A stretch of DNA of 64,000 nucleotides from Flavobacteriaceae bacterium CP2B (GCA_001683825.1 LXTR01000071.1:124001-188000); one strand, 5' to 3'. Counted from the first letter of the stretch, positions 55,040 through 64,000 are shown. Notes: generated by a model from the letters alone, not told the origin. Numbers and translations are program-made.

Positions 55040-55063
55040 GCCCTGTCTTTTCGGGGCTTTTTT
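55040..55063 (+). terminator. Terminator after the PfkB kinase
   Basis: A 6-bp stem (GCCCTG with CGGGGC, one G-T pair, loop TCTTTT) is followed by six Ts. It lies directly after the kinase stop and only 15 bases before the purF-like start, so it may attenuate read-through. Confidence 0.65.
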
Positions 55064-55077
55064 AATTATACGCGAAC

Positions 55078-56976
55078 ATGAGCGATGCCATTAAGCACGA
55101 ATGCGGGATTTCAATGATCCGGCTGCTGAAGCCACTGGAATATTACAAGGAAAAGTACGGCTCTGCCTTTTATGGGGTTAACAAAATGTACCTCATGATG
55201 GAAAAACAGCACAACCGCGGGCAGGACGGTGCCGGTTTTGCCAGCATCAAACTGGATATGGCCCCCGGGGAACGCTATATGAGCCGCGTGCGCTCCGTTG
55301 CCTCACAGCCCATTCAGGATATCTTTGACCAGATCAACGAACGCATCAACAGGACACTCAGGGAATCTCCGGGGCAGCATGACAATGTCGCCTTCCAAAA
55401 AAAGAACATCCCTTATATAGGCGAGGTTTTGCTGGGCCATGTGCGCTACGGTACCTTCGGTAAAAACAGCATTGAAAGTGTACATCCCTTCCTGAGGCAG
55501 AATAACTGGATGCACCGTAATATCATCGTGGCAGGGAACTTTAATATGACCAATGTGGCCGAGTTGTTCGACAACCTGGTTCAGCTCGGGCAGCACCCTA
55601 AAGAAATGGCAGATACCATCACTGTGATGGAGAAAATCGGGCACTTCCTGGACGATGCCGTTGCCAAGCTCTACAAGCAAATCAAAAAAGAGGGGTTCTC
55701 AAAGATGGAGGCCTCCCCGTTGATCGCGGAGCGGCTGAAAATATCGAAGATCCTCCGAAAGGCCTCTAAAAACTGGGATGGGGGGTACGCCATGGCCGGG
55801 ATGCTGGGGCATGGTGACGCCTTTGTGTTGCGTGACCCCGCCGGGATCAGGCCTGCCTATCATTACCAGGATGACGAGATCGTGGTGGTAGCTTCTGAAA
55901 GGCCCGCCATTCAAACGGTTTTCAACGTCCCCTATGAAGCCATCAAAGAACTGGAGCCGGGCCATGCCATTATCATAAAGAAGGACGGCAGGGTAAAGAT
56001 TGAGGAAATACAAACGCCGACAGAGCGGAAAGCCTGTTCTTTTGAACGCATCTATTTCTCCAGGGGCAACGACAAAGAAATATACGAAGAGCGGAAGGAG
56101 TTGGGCAAGCTGTTATTTCCCCAAATCCTGAAAGCCATAAATTCGGATATCAGGAACACGGTATTTTCCTATATCCCCAATACGGCAGAGATCTCCTTTT
56201 TTGGCATGGTGAAGGAAGCACAAAATTACCTGAACAAAAAGAAGGAGGAGCAGATCCTTGCCATCGGATCAAAAATCACCAGTGAAGAACTGCACAACAT
56301 CCTTGAAATCAGGCCCCGGATAGAAAAAATAGCCATCAAGGACGCCAAATTACGCACCTTTATTACCCAGGACAGCAGCAGGGATGACCTGGTAGCGCAT
56401 ATTTACGATATTTCCTATGGGTCCGTCGGAAGCAATGACAACCTCGTCATTATCGACGACAGTATCGTACGAGGGACCACCCTTAAAAAAAGCATCCTTC
56501 GCATGCTCGATCGCCTTTCGCCCAGGAAAATCATCGTGGTTTCTTCCGCGCCCCAGATCAGGTACCCGGACTGCTACGGTATTGATATGGCCAAGCTGGA
56601 GGATTTTATCGCATTCCGCGCCGCCCTGGAGTTGCACAAAGACCGCAATACCATGCCCCTGGTGGAGGAAATCTACCAGAAATGCGTGAAGCAGGTCAAC
56701 AGTAAAGACAAAGACGTAATCAATTATGTAAAGGAGTTCTATGCCCCGTTTACCGCGGAAGAAATCTCAGCAAAGATCGGGCAACTCCTCAGCCCAAAGG
56801 ATATCAGGGCCGAAGTCCAGATCATCTACCAGTCTATCAGCTGCCTTCACCAGGCCTGCCCCAAAAACCTGGGCGACTGGTATTTCACGGGGAACTATCC
56901 CACCCCTGGCGGCAACCGGGTGGTGAACAAGGCGTTCATCAATTTTTACGAGGGCAAAAATGAAAGGGCCTACTGA
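55078..56976 (+). CDS. PurF-type amidophosphoribosyltransferase
   Basis: A 632-residue glutamine amidotransferase of the PurF class. The Ntn nucleophile is C9 (HECGIS), which requires removal of eight residues; the glutaminase domain shows HNRGQDGAGFAS and GHVRYGTFG. The phosphoribosyltransferase domain has the PRPP loop VIIDDSIVRGTTLKKSI. It is over 100 residues longer than E. coli PurF (505), with inserted segments in both domains. It may be the purine enzyme or a paralog. It converges on sodA across the small-RNA region. Confidence 0.88.
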   Translation: MSDAIKHECGISMIRLLKPLEYYKEKYGSAFYGVNKMYLMMEKQHNRGQDGAGFASIKLDMAPGERYMSRVRSVASQPIQDIFDQINERINRTLRESPGQHDNVAFQKKNIPYIGEVLLGHVRYGTFGKNSIESVHPFLRQNNWMHRNIIVAGNFNMTNVAELFDNLVQLGQHPKEMADTITVMEKIGHFLDDAVAKLYKQIKKEGFSKMEASPLIAERLKISKILRKASKNWDGGYAMAGMLGHGDAFVLRDPAGIRPAYHYQDDEIVVVASERPAIQTVFNVPYEAIKELEPGHAIIIKKDGRVKIEEIQTPTERKACSFERIYFSRGNDKEIYEERKELGKLLFPQILKAINSDIRNTVFSYIPNTAEISFFGMVKEAQNYLNKKKEEQILAIGSKITSEELHNILEIRPRIEKIAIKDAKLRTFITQDSSRDDLVAHIYDISYGSVGSNDNLVIIDDSIVRGTTLKKSILRMLDRLSPRKIIVVSSAPQIRYPDCYGIDMAKLEDFIAFRAALELHKDRNTMPLVEEIYQKCVKQVNSKDKDVINYVKEFYAPFTAEEISAKIGQLLSPKDIRAEVQIIYQSISCLHQACPKNLGDWYFTGNYPTPGGNRVVNKAFINFYEGKNERAY

Positions 56977-56984
56977 ACAAATCA

Positions 56985-57018
56985 TCGATGAAGTGCATTA
57001 AAACATGCATTTCATCGA
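56985..57018 (+). other. Long hairpin just after the purF-like stop
   Basis: Arms 56985-56998 and 57005-57018 form a 14-bp stem with a single G-U pair and a six-base loop, starting nine bases after the stop codon. No T-run follows, so it may protect the mRNA end or be an RNase III site rather than an intrinsic terminator. Confidence 0.5.
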
Positions 57019-57067
57019 CAATACGTGCATTTTAACGGGTTTATGGCCAATTCGGCGGAAACCCCTT

Positions 57068-57075
57068 TACATTAG
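57068..57075 (+). promoter_or_regulatory. -7 element of small RNA copy 1
   Basis: TACATTAG, one base off TAnnTTTG, ends six bases before the conserved 40-base core at 57082. The same spacing (five bases) holds for copies 2 and 3. No good -33 box is seen. Confidence 0.4.
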
Positions 57076-57081
57076 ATTTTG

Positions 57082-57152
57082 CCATAGCATAAGTAGGTTA
57101 AGTTCATGGTAAGATTTGGGGCAAAAAAGGTGGAGACTTCTCCACCTTTTTT
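57082..57152 (+). ncRNA. Candidate small RNA, copy 1 of 3
   Basis: A 40-base core (57082-57121; begins CCATAGCATAAG, contains GGTTAAGTTCATGG, ends AAGATTTGGGG) is followed at once by an intrinsic terminator: a 13-bp perfect stem (57123-57135 with 57140-57152), loop ACTT, ending in six Ts. The core's CCAT and ATGG can pair, leaving about 20 bases single-stranded. It is identical to the core of copy 2. No plus-strand protein gene lies downstream, so it is not a riboswitch or attenuator. Confidence 0.75.
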
Positions 57153-57357
57153 ATTTGGCCCTACGCAGCCCACAGCCTTTGCAGCCCCCCGGGGCATACC
57201 ACTTTCGCCTTGGCAAGCCCGTGGTATTTTACCTACCCCGGCCGCCGTATTTTAACCGGGATTGAAGGACTTTCCAACCAACCGGGCCCCGGATACGCAT
57301 TTCAACCGAATTTCCAGACGTTCATCCAAAACCTTTTTCCGCTCACCGCCTTTCGCC
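57153..57357 (+). other. Spacer between small RNA copies 1 and 2
   Basis: About 200 bases without gene or resemblance to the other spacer. It contains one 7-bp inverted repeat (ATACCAC at 57196-57202, GTGGTAT at 57221-57227) followed by TTT. Short open frames on both strands overlap the RNA modules and have no support. Confidence 0.4.
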
Positions 57358-57365
57358 TACATTTG
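57358..57365 (+). promoter_or_regulatory. -7 element of small RNA copy 2
   Basis: TACATTTG, an exact TAnnTTTG match, ends five bases before the core at 57371, so transcription should start at or next to the first core base. A TTTT stands 19 bases upstream in the -33 position. Confidence 0.6.
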
Positions 57366-57370
57366 GAGGA

Positions 57371-57440
57371 CCATAGCATAAGTAGGTTAAGTTCATGGTA
57401 AGATTTGGGGAAAAAGGCAGGGTTAACTCCCTGCCTTTTT
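57371..57440 (+). ncRNA. Candidate small RNA, copy 2 of 3
   Basis: The core at 57371-57410 is identical to that of copy 1 over all 40 bases. The terminator has a different stem sequence (57411-57422 with 57429-57440; AAAAAGGCAGGG paired with CCCTGCCTTTTT, loop TTAACT) but the same position and strength. The promoter element upstream is the best of the three for the -7 box. Confidence 0.78.
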
Positions 57441-57540
57441 TATTGCTGACTATCAGCCCATTATCAGGGCGCATTGGTGTGAAATCATCGTATAAAACCC
57501 ATTTTGGTTGAACATTTGCCATAAAATTTCTTAAAATCGC

Positions 57541-57571
57541 TTTGTTATTTCCCACAATACCAGTAATTTAG
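57541..57571 (+). promoter_or_regulatory. Promoter of small RNA copy 3
   Basis: TTTG at 57541-57544, a 19-base spacer, then TAATTTAG at 57564-57571. Spacing is exactly that of the Bacteroidetes vegetative promoter; the -7 box has one mismatch. It ends five bases before the core. Confidence 0.6.
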
Positions 57572-57576
57572 TGGTG

Positions 57577-57647
57577 CCATAGCATAAGTAGGTTAAGTTT
57601 ATGGTAAGATTTGGGACGAAAAGGGCAGAGGCTTCTCTGCCCTTTTC
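57577..57647 (+). ncRNA. Candidate small RNA, copy 3 of 3
   Basis: The core at 57577-57616 differs from copies 1 and 2 at two positions (base 24, C to T; base 40, G to A). The change at base 24 extends the CCATA/TATGG pairing by one pair. The terminator is a 13-bp stem (57618-57630 with 57635-57647), loop GCTT, with unrelated stem sequence. The flanks are not similar to those of the other copies. Confidence 0.75.
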
Positions 57648-57672
57648 TATTTCGCATTGCCGCTAAAAAACA

Positions 57673-57704
57673 AAAAGCCCCCCGGTTAATTCCGGGGGGC
57701 TTTT
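57673..57704 (-). terminator. Terminator of sodA
   Basis: A perfect 13-bp stem (57673-57685 with 57692-57704), loop TTAATT. On the minus strand it is followed by a T-rich run (CTTTTTGTTTTTT). On the plus strand it could also back up the terminator of small RNA copy 3. Confidence 0.8.
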
Positions 57705-57727
57705 AAAATTTAATCCTCATGCCTTAT

Positions 57728-58336
57728 TTACTTGCCGGCGTCATATAGTTCGGCCACTTTGGCCCAATTGATCACATTGTAAAAGGCGTTGATATAATCC
57801 GGCCTGCGGTTCTGGTAGTTCAGGTAATAGGCGTGCTCCCATACATCGATCCCCAAAACGGGCTGGCCTCCACAACCGGTATCGGGCATCAGGGGGTTGT
57901 CCTGGTTGGGGGTGGAACATATTTCAAGTCGCCCTCCTTTGTGGACACAAAGCCAGGCCCAACCCGAACCGAAACGCGAGCCTGCGGCCGCAGAAAATTT
58001 GTCTTTGAAGCCTTCAAAAGAGCCAAATGCCGCTTTGATGGCATCGGCAAGAGCGCCACTGGGCGCCCCTCCCCCGTTTGGCGACATGAGTTCCCAGAAC
58101 AACTTGTGGTTGTAATAACCCCCACCGTTGTTTCTGACCGCCATATTCGACATGTCGAGGTTCTTTAAAATAGCCTCGATGGACTTGTCGGCAAGAGGAG
58201 TCCCCTGTATGGCGTCATTGAGTTTTGTGGTATAGCCATTGTGGTGTTTTGTATGGTGGATTTCCATGGTCCTGGCATCGATATGAGGCTCCAGGGCGTC
58301 ATAGGCGTAAGGTAATCTTGGTAGTTCAAAAGCCAT
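57728..58336 (-). CDS. sodA: Superoxide dismutase (Fe/Mn)
   Basis: A 202-residue cytosolic superoxide dismutase. Metal ligands fall in [18 protein letters not shown] (first two His regions), [11 protein letters not shown] and [19 protein letters not shown] (Asp and His). The start is the ATG at 58336 ([13 protein letters not shown]); the frame extends 19 codons upstream without homology and over the promoter. It is convergent with the small-RNA cluster and divergent from the helicase. Iron or manganese preference cannot be told. Confidence 0.94.
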   Translation of the reverse strand: MAFELPRLPYAYDALEPHIDARTMEIHHTKHHNGYTTKLNDAIQGTPLADKSIEAILKNLDMSNMAVRNNGGGYYNHKLFWELMSPNGGGAPSGALADAIKAAFGSFEGFKDKFSAAAGSRFGSGWAWLCVHKGGRLEICSTPNQDNPLMPDTGCGGQPVLGIDVWEHAYYLNYQNRRPDYINAFYNVINWAKVAELYDAGK

Positions 58337-58372
58337 TTTTATAGTGTTTAAAGGGTTATGATACTTGTTGAT

Positions 58373-58380
58373 CAAATCTA
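58373..58380 (-). promoter_or_regulatory. -7 promoter element for sodA
   Basis: On the minus strand TAGATTTG matches TAnnTTTG, 36 bases before the ATG at 58336. The longer upstream start at 58393 would include this box, which argues for the shorter protein. Confidence 0.5.
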
Positions 58381-58456
58381 AGGATTTTAACAAACATATT
58401 GCCCTAATAATTTGTTAAGAACCACGCAAGAATCCTTATTTTGCAGTCAAAAACAA

Positions 58457-61400
58457 TTGGTTTCCGCCCCCTATACCATATATAGCGCTTCAGCCGGTTC
58501 GGGCAAGACCTCGACCCTGGTAAAGGAGTACCTTAAGATCATCCTGGGGCACGGGCCTGCGGGCAAATACCGTCAGATTCTGGCCATCACTTTTACCAAT
58601 AAGGCGGTCAATGAAATGAAGGGGCGCATCCTGGAAAGCCTCTTTTCCTTCAGTCAGAGTGAAGCCCCGGAAACAGGCTCGCATATCTTCAGGGAACTAT
58701 GCAGGGAAATGGGGGTTTCGGCCCAGGAACTTAGTCGGCGCTCGGGCCGTGTCCTGAAGGAACTCCTGCACAATTATGCCTTTTTCGATGTTTCGACTAT
58801 CGACAAATTCACCCACCGGCTTATCCGGACTTTCGCGCGGGACCTCAAATTGCCACAAAATTTTGAGGTCGTGTTGGATACCAACCTCCTGCTTGAAGAA
58901 GCCATTGCCAATTTGTTGGGCAAGGCCGGGGAAGATAAGGCGTTGACACGCCTGTTAATCGCCTTTGCCTTAGAAAAAATAGATGACGACAGAAGTTGGG
59001 ATATCGCTTATGACCTGTTTAAGACCGGGAAGTTGTTGTTCAATGAAAACCACCTGGGCCACCTGAAGCAGCTGGAGGCCAAGGACCATGGAGCTTTTGG
59101 GGCCTTAAAGGAAACAATCCGCAAAGGTATCGGTTCGGCAGAGAACACTATGGCGCGGCATGCACGGGACATCCTGGCCTCCATCGATGCCCATGAATTG
59201 CAGCGGCAGGATTTTAGCAGGGGATACTTCCCCGATTTTATGGCAAGCCTTGACAGGGAGGAATTTCACAAGGTTAATTTTAACGCCTCCTGGAAACAAC
59301 GTTTTGATGAGGAGGTTCCATACAATAAGAACTGCCCTGCCCACCTCAAGGCCACCATAGATGGCCTGCTCCCGAAGTGGAGGGTGCTTTTCAGTGAAAT
59401 AAGGCTGGCCTTCCAACAATGGTCTATGTTGCAGAATGCCTACCGGAACCTGGTGCCCCTCACTATCCTGAATGCCCTGCAACAGGAGGTTAAAGCCCTG
59501 GAGGGGGAACGCGACCTGCTCCCTATCTCGTCGTTTAACAACCTGATCTCAGAGGAGATCAAGCACCAGCCCGCGCCATTTATATACGAAAGGCTGGGTG
59601 AAAAATACCGGCACTATTTTATAGACGAGTTCCAGGACACCTCGGGCATGCAATGGCAAAATCTTATCCCGCTGATCGCCAACGCCTTGGAAGGGGCAGA
59701 CGCCTATGGGAACCACGGCTCTCTTTTCCTGGTGGGAGACGCCAAGCAGGCAATTTACCGGTGGAGGGGAGGCAAGGCCGAGCAATTCCTCAACCTGCTC
59801 AACGGGCAGGCCCTTCCCTTCACGGTGGCCCCCAGGGTAGCCTTAAAGTCCTCCAACTACCGCAGCAATGAGGAAATCGTGCATTTCAACAACGATTTCT
59901 TCAGGCATATCAGCGGCTTCCTGGAACATCCACTGTACCGGGATCTCTATATGGACGGGAGCCAACAACAACCAGAGCGCGAAAAAGGTGGGCTGGTACA
60001 ACTGCAATTTATTTCGCCGGCAGACCGCAGCAAGGAAGAACTCTATTGTGAAGGTGTTCTCGGCTGCATTGACCAGCTACGCGGTCAACATTACGATTAC
60101 AGCCATATTTGCATCCTAACCAGGACCAGGGCACAGGGCGTCCTTATCGCAGACTACCTGCTGCAGCAGGGCATTCCCATCATCAGCTCAGAAACCCTGC
60201 TCCTGAAAAACCATCCGAAAGTTTCTTTCCTTATTGCCCTTTTGCAATATTGCCTCCTGCCATCCGATAAGAACGCGGCTTACGAATTGCTGTACTTTCT
60301 CGCAGGAGGAAAGGACCCCCACCGGTTTATCAGCAGCCACCTGAACGACCCGGATGCCATCCTCCTGGAGCGCTATGGGTTTAAAACCGGCTATGTAAAG
60401 CACGCCCCGGTATATGACGGGCTTGAGTATGCCATAGGCAAGTTTGGCCTGGCGGGGGCATCCAACGCCTATCTCACTTTTTTGATGGACGAGGCCCTGT
60501 CTGTGGAACAGAAGGAAGACAGCAGCATACCAACTTTCCTGGCCTACTGGGAGAAGCAAAAGGAAAAATTGAGTGTGGTGGCCCCCGAAGCCATGGATGC
60601 GATCCAGATCATGACCATTCATAAAGCCAAGGGCCTCGAATTTCCCGTTGTCCTCTATCCGTTCGCCAACACAGACATCTATAACTCCCGGAATGAAAAG
60701 GATGCGGTCATGTGGGTGCCGGTAGACCCGGAACAATATGCAGGGTTTACAGAGCTGTTGCTGAGCAAAAAGAAAGAAATGACCACCTATAGCCAGGCAG
60801 CTGAACAGCTGTACCTGGAAGAGCGGCACAAATTGGAACTCGATGCCTTCAACCTGCTATACGTGGCATTTACCCGGGCTGAAAAGGCACTTTTCGTGCT
60901 TACGGAAAACGAACTGGATGCCAAAGGCAAACCCAAAATGAGCCAGTTTTCCGGGCTGTTGATCCATTACCTGATGGATAAGGGCCTTTGGAATAAGGAC
61001 CAGCACCTCTATACGATCGGGACTCTGCCCGAAATAACGGCCAAACCGACAGGCACCCCGGGCAGTACAAGCATTGCGCACCTGTATTCCTACAGGAACC
61101 GCCCTGAGTTCCGTATCATCGCCCAGTCCGGTATGCTTTGGGACAGCGGGCGGGAGGAGGCCCTTACCAGGGGTAACCTCGTCCATGCGGTCATGGCAGA
61201 GGTAAACCACCCAGAAGACCTGGAGCCTGCGTTGGATCGAATGGTCCGAAGGGGCGACCTGACAACGGAAGGTGCATTAGCCCTGGAATCCATGGCGAGG
61301 AACATCCTGGAACACCCGGATATATCCTTATATTATAAGGAAGGGTTGACCATCAGGAACGAAACCGAAATCTTCACAGCGGCAGGGGAGGTGATTCGTC

Positions 61401-61582
61401 CGGACAGGATTGTCATACAGGGAGACAGCGCGACCCTCATAGACTACAAGACAGGGCAGAAGGACCCCGCCTACAGCGAGCAACTGAACACCTATGCCCG
61501 GGCCCTGGAATCTATGGGTTTCGTGGTAGCGAACAAGATTATTGTCTATATTAACGAAGAAGTGACTACAGAATTTATCTAG
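58457..61582 (+). CDS. UvrD/RecB-like helicase-nuclease (AddA-type)
   Basis: A protein of about 1041 residues. The superfamily 1 helicase core has Walker [24 protein letters not shown] (motif Ia), [14 protein letters not shown] (motif II), a [12 protein letters not shown] motif III and [13 protein letters not shown] (motif V). A C-terminal RecB-type nuclease motif is visible ([17 protein letters not shown]). It probably processes double-strand breaks. There is no ATG near the start; TTG at 58457 gives the usual short N-terminus, TTG at 58412 a longer one. A TTTG (58411) and TATTTTG (58437) nearby support the later start. No AddB partner is in the window. Confidence 0.88.
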   Translation: MVSAPYTIYSASAGSGKTSTLVKEYLKIILGHGPAGKYRQILAITFTNKAVNEMKGRILESLFSFSQSEAPETGSHIFRELCREMGVSAQELSRRSGRVLKELLHNYAFFDVSTIDKFTHRLIRTFARDLKLPQNFEVVLDTNLLLEEAIANLLGKAGEDKALTRLLIAFALEKIDDDRSWDIAYDLFKTGKLLFNENHLGHLKQLEAKDHGAFGALKETIRKGIGSAENTMARHARDILASIDAHELQRQDFSRGYFPDFMASLDREEFHKVNFNASWKQRFDEEVPYNKNCPAHLKATIDGLLPKWRVLFSEIRLAFQQWSMLQNAYRNLVPLTILNALQQEVKALEGERDLLPISSFNNLISEEIKHQPAPFIYERLGEKYRHYFIDEFQDTSGMQWQNLIPLIANALEGADAYGNHGSLFLVGDAKQAIYRWRGGKAEQFLNLLNGQALPFTVAPRVALKSSNYRSNEEIVHFNNDFFRHISGFLEHPLYRDLYMDGSQQQPEREKGGLVQLQFISPADRSKEELYCEGVLGCIDQLRGQHYDYSHICILTRTRAQGVLIADYLLQQGIPIISSETLLLKNHPKVSFLIALLQYCLLPSDKNAAYELLYFLAGGKDPHRFISSHLNDPDAILLERYGFKTGYVKHAPVYDGLEYAIGKFGLAGASNAYLTFLMDEALSVEQKEDSSIPTFLAYWEKQKEKLSVVAPEAMDAIQIMTIHKAKGLEFPVVLYPFANTDIYNSRNEKDAVMWVPVDPEQYAGFTELLLSKKKEMTTYSQAAEQLYLEERHKLELDAFNLLYVAFTRAEKALFVLTENELDAKGKPKMSQFSGLLIHYLMDKGLWNKDQHLYTIGTLPEITAKPTGTPGSTSIAHLYSYRNRPEFRIIAQSGMLWDSGREEALTRGNLVHAVMAEVNHPEDLEPALDRMVRRGDLTTEGALALESMARNILEHPDISLYYKEGLTIRNETEIFTAAGEVIRPDRIVIQGDSATLIDYKTGQKDPAYSEQLNTYARALESMGFVVANKIIVYINEEVTTEFI

Positions 61583-61586
61583 AACT

Positions 61587-62780
61587 ATGTACGGAAAAAT
61601 CAAAGAACATCTACAACGGGAACTGGCCGAAATCAAGGAAGCAGGACTCTATAAGGAAGAACGCATCATCACCTCGCCCCAGGACGCGGTCATCACCGTC
61701 GCCTCTGGGCAGGAGGTCATAAACTTCTGCGCGAACAACTACCTGGGGCTCTCCTCGCACCCCGAGGTGGTCAAAGCTGCGAAGGACACCCTGGACAGCC
61801 ATGGTTTTGGGATGTCTTCCGTGCGGTTCATTTGCGGGACACAGGACATCCATAAAGCACTGGAAAAAAAGATCTCCGAATTCTACGGCACAGAAGATAC
61901 CCTATTATATGCGGCGGCTTTTGATGCCAATGGAGGCGTTTTTGAACCCTTGCTGACGGCAGAGGACGCCATTATCTCAGATGCCCTCAACCACGCCTCT
62001 ATTATAGACGGGGTGCGGCTCTGCAAAGCCCGGCGGTATCGCTATGCCAATGGCGACATGGCCGACCTCGAAGCGCAACTGGTAGCAGCGCAAAAGGAAA
62101 AGGCCCGTTTTAAGATCATCGTGACGGACGGGGTGTTCTCCATGGACGGCTTACTGGCCCCCCTGGACCAGATTTGCGACCTGGCCGATACCTATGATGC
62201 CATGGTCATGGTAGATGAATGCCATGCCGCAGGGTTCATCGGGGAAACCGGGCGGGGAACCCTGGAAGAGAAAGGCGTAATGGGCCGTGTAGACATTGTC
62301 ACAGGGACCCTGGGTAAGGCCCTGGGGGGCGCCATGGGCGGATACACCACCGGAAAAAAGGAGATCATAGCCCTGTTGCGCCAGCGGTCCAGGCCCTATC
62401 TGTTTTCCAATTCCCTGGCACCAGCCATTGTTGGGGCCTCCATCAAGGTATTTGATATGCTGGAAAACGACCATTCCCTGCGCGACCAACTGGCGTGGAA
62501 TACCGAATATTTTAAAAAAGGGATCAAGGAAGCGGGGTTTGACATCATCGACGGGGATTCGGCCATCGTGCCTGTAATGCTCTACGATGCCAAACTTTCC
62601 CAAAAAATGGCCGATATGCTGCTCCAAAAAGGCATCTACGTCATTGGTTTTTTCTACCCTGTCGTCCCTAAGGGTAAGGCCCGCATCAGGGTACAACTGT
62701 CGGCCGCCCATAACCGGGAACACCTGGATCGGGCCATCCTAGCATTTAAAGAGGTTGGCGCGGCTTTAAAAATCATTTAA
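61587..62780 (+). CDS. kbl: Glycine C-acetyltransferase (2-amino-3-ketobutyrate CoA ligase)
   Basis: A 397-residue PLP enzyme of threonine breakdown, converting 2-amino-3-ketobutyrate and CoA to glycine and acetyl-CoA. The aldehyde-binding lysine lies in [14 protein letters not shown], and [15 protein letters not shown] and [16 protein letters not shown] are family motifs. It starts four bases after the helicase stop, so they may share a transcript although their functions differ. Threonine dehydrogenase is not nearby. Confidence 0.95.
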   Translation: MYGKIKEHLQRELAEIKEAGLYKEERIITSPQDAVITVASGQEVINFCANNYLGLSSHPEVVKAAKDTLDSHGFGMSSVRFICGTQDIHKALEKKISEFYGTEDTLLYAAAFDANGGVFEPLLTAEDAIISDALNHASIIDGVRLCKARRYRYANGDMADLEAQLVAAQKEKARFKIIVTDGVFSMDGLLAPLDQICDLADTYDAMVMVDECHAAGFIGETGRGTLEEKGVMGRVDIVTGTLGKALGGAMGGYTTGKKEIIALLRQRSRPYLFSNSLAPAIVGASIKVFDMLENDHSLRDQLAWNTEYFKKGIKEAGFDIIDGDSAIVPVMLYDAKLSQKMADMLLQKGIYVIGFFYPVVPKGKARIRVQLSAAHNREHLDRAILAFKEVGAALKII

Positions 62781-62828
62781 ACAGGGTTTTCGGCCCTCAG
62801 AGAGCGTTAAAAAAAATAGAAAATTGAT

Positions 62829-62859
62829 TTTGTTAATAATTTTTAACAACTTACATTTG
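62829..62859 (+). promoter_or_regulatory. Consensus promoter of the OmpA porin gene
   Basis: TTTG at 62829-62832, exactly 19 bases, then TACATTTG at 62852-62859: a full match to the Bacteroidetes vegetative promoter in both boxes and spacing. The leader would be about 30 nt. It fits a highly expressed outer-membrane protein. Confidence 0.8.
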
Positions 62860-62893
62860 CAGCTAATAAACACTTAAACTTAAAATTTTGAAC

Positions 62894-64000
62894 ATGAAAC
62901 AGCTTAGCAGATTATTGGTTGTTGGCCTACTTGTATTTGGGTTGAACAACATACAAGCGCAAGATGAAAATAATCCCTGGCAGGTAAGCTTTGGTGTTAA
63001 CGCCATCGATGTTTATCCAACAGGAGACGAAGATGCCATCACCAACTTCGGCTTTGAAACAGGGTCTTTCGGAAGCGAGTATTTCAATCTCAATGACCAC
63101 TGGAACATTCTACCATCAATTTCCTACGTGGCTGTGTCCAGATCAGTGGGTGACAATTTCTCCCTTGGAGTTCGCGGTACGCTGAACCGTATCGACAAAC
63201 TCGGAGATGCCAGTGCAGAAGACCTGTCTCACTACGCTGTTGACGGTACCCTGAAGTACCAGATATTAAAGAATACCGTGATTGATCCCTTCATCGAAGT
63301 GGGTGGAGGTTACACCTGGGTAGATGAAATCGGAGCAGGAACCGTAAACGGTGGTATCGGAGCCAACATTTGGTTTTCTGAAAACATCGGCCTTACCCTG
63401 CAAACATCATACAAGCACGCTTTTGAAGATTACCTCGTAAAGCACTTCCAGCACATGGCTGGTATTGCCGTGAAGTTTGGAGGTACTGATACCGATGGAG
63501 ACGGCATTTACGACAAAGACGATGCCTGCCCAGAAGTTCCAGGCCTTGAGGCCTTTAACGGTTGTCCTGATTCTGATGGCGATGGCATAGAAGACAGCAA
63601 AGACGATTGTCCTAACCAGGCCGGATCCAAAGAAATGAATGGATGTCCTGACGCTGACGGCGATGGTATTGCCGACAAGGACGATGCTTGTCCAAATGAA
63701 GCCGGTCTTGCCGCCCTTGCTGGTTGTCCAGATGCCGATGGCGATGGTGTAGCCGATAAGGATGACGAGTGTCCTAACGAAGCCGGACCAGCCGCTAACA
63801 ACGGATGCCCTTGGCCAGACAGCGACGGAGACGGTGTACTTGACAAAGATGACCAGTGCCCAGACGTAGCCGGAACAGTAGCCAACAAAGGTTGCCCAGA
63901 AGTAACTGAAGAAGTTCAGAAGCAATTGAACGAGTACGCACGTACCATCCTGTTCGATACCGGTAAAGCTTCCCTGAAGACCGAATCAGTATCCGTATTC
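62894..64000 (+). CDS. OmpA family outer-membrane porin, partial at window end
   Basis: The frame is open for 369 codons to the last base. A signal peptide ([17 protein letters not shown]) is followed by an eight-stranded beta-barrel (about 23-195), then five thrombospondin type 3 calcium-binding repeats (about 198-330; [45 protein letters not shown]). The start of a peptidoglycan-binding OmpA domain follows ([17 protein letters not shown]). It is an OprF-like major outer-membrane protein. The C-terminal domain lies outside the window. Confidence 0.94.
   Translation, partial: MKQLSRLLVVGLLVFGLNNIQAQDENNPWQVSFGVNAIDVYPTGDEDAITNFGFETGSFGSEYFNLNDHWNILPSISYVAVSRSVGDNFSLGVRGTLNRIDKLGDASAEDLSHYAVDGTLKYQILKNTVIDPFIEVGGGYTWVDEIGAGTVNGGIGANIWFSENIGLTLQTSYKHAFEDYLVKHFQHMAGIAVKFGGTDTDGDGIYDKDDACPEVPGLEAFNGCPDSDGDGIEDSKDDCPNQAGSKEMNGCPDADGDGIADKDDACPNEAGLAALAGCPDADGDGVADKDDECPNEAGPAANNGCPWPDSDGDGVLDKDDQCPDVAGTVANKGCPEVTEEVQKQLNEYARTILFDTGKASLKTESVSVF

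Noticed and set aside
57082-57152. Riboswitch or attenuator interpretation of the core plus terminator
   Set aside because: No plus-strand gene follows before the convergent sodA, so nothing would be regulated in cis.
57210-57555. Short frames on both strands in the small RNA region (57210-57401 plus, 57343-57555 minus)
   Set aside because: They run through the conserved RNA core and terminator of copy 2 and do not recur at copies 1 and 3.
57082-57616. CRISPR array or transposon-end interpretation of the three repeats
   Set aside because: Only three copies, spacing of 289 and 206 bases, no uniform spacers, no cas genes, and no terminal inverted repeats or transposase.
63407-63925. Minus-strand repetitive frame at the window end
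   Set aside because: Antisense of the thrombospondin type 3 repeats of the OmpA gene.

Overview
The window reads as chromosomal DNA from a flavobacterium (Bacteroidota, family Flavobacteriaceae), probably a marine genus of relatively high GC such as Robiginitalea. By eye the GC is a little over half. The evidence is the gene families (complete Bat aerotolerance operon, IPExxxVDY protein, 632-residue PurF-type amidotransferase, SIMPL protein, OmpA with thrombospondin type 3 repeats), the conserved block acpP-fabF-rnc-IPExxxVDY-pyk divergent from purN-rnhA, and promoters of the Bacteroidetes type (TTTG, about 19 bases, TAnnTTTG) with almost no Shine-Dalgarno sequences. I see no insertion sequence, prophage, CRISPR array, rRNA or tRNA. 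Coding density is high and operons often overlap by four bases.

Layout. 1-7.1 kb: SIMPL protein, a SulP transporter, a PhyH-type dioxygenase, gpsA, an FGE-fold protein and a Tat-exported Gfo/Idh/MocA oxidoreductase. 7.1-16.6 kb: a membrane-bound LytTR regulator, a PDZ-hydrolase fusion, aerobic glycerol-3-phosphate dehydrogenase, small proteins, CvpA, a CAP lipoprotein, 3-hydroxyanthranilate dioxygenase and an antiquitin-type aldehyde dehydrogenase, then a 785-base stretch without a protein gene that holds two minus-strand terminators. 16.6-25.1 kb: a small membrane protein with a helix-hairpin-helix protein, acyl-ACP desaturase, a phosphatase, a fructokinase-amylosucrase pair, and a three-gene AKR-SDR-AlbA_2 operon. 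25.4-34.5 kb: moxR-DUF58-batA-batB-batC-batD-batE. 35-44.7 kb: beta-carbonic anhydrase with a SulP transporter (probably bicarbonate uptake), pheS, and a complete RND efflux operon. 44.7-52.7 kb: YCII-CYTH-NAD(P)-binding operon, dinB, and the SDR-pyk-IPExxxVDY and rnc-fabF-acpP genes. 52.8-64 kb: purN-rnhA, a PfkB kinase, purF-like, sodA, a UvrD/RecB-like helicase-nuclease, kbl, and the start of an OmpA porin that runs off the end.

The most unusual feature lies in the convergent gap between the purF-like gene and sodA (56977-57727). It holds three copies of a 40-base element, two identical and the third differing at two positions. Each is preceded at the same distance by a promoter -7 box and followed at once by an intrinsic terminator whose stem sequence differs between copies while the pairing is kept. 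They look like three tandem, separately transcribed small RNA genes of about 70 nt. A second candidate class is three orphan minus-strand terminators (about 3.47, 15.87 and 16.27 kb), each preceded on the RNA by a T/G-rich leader.
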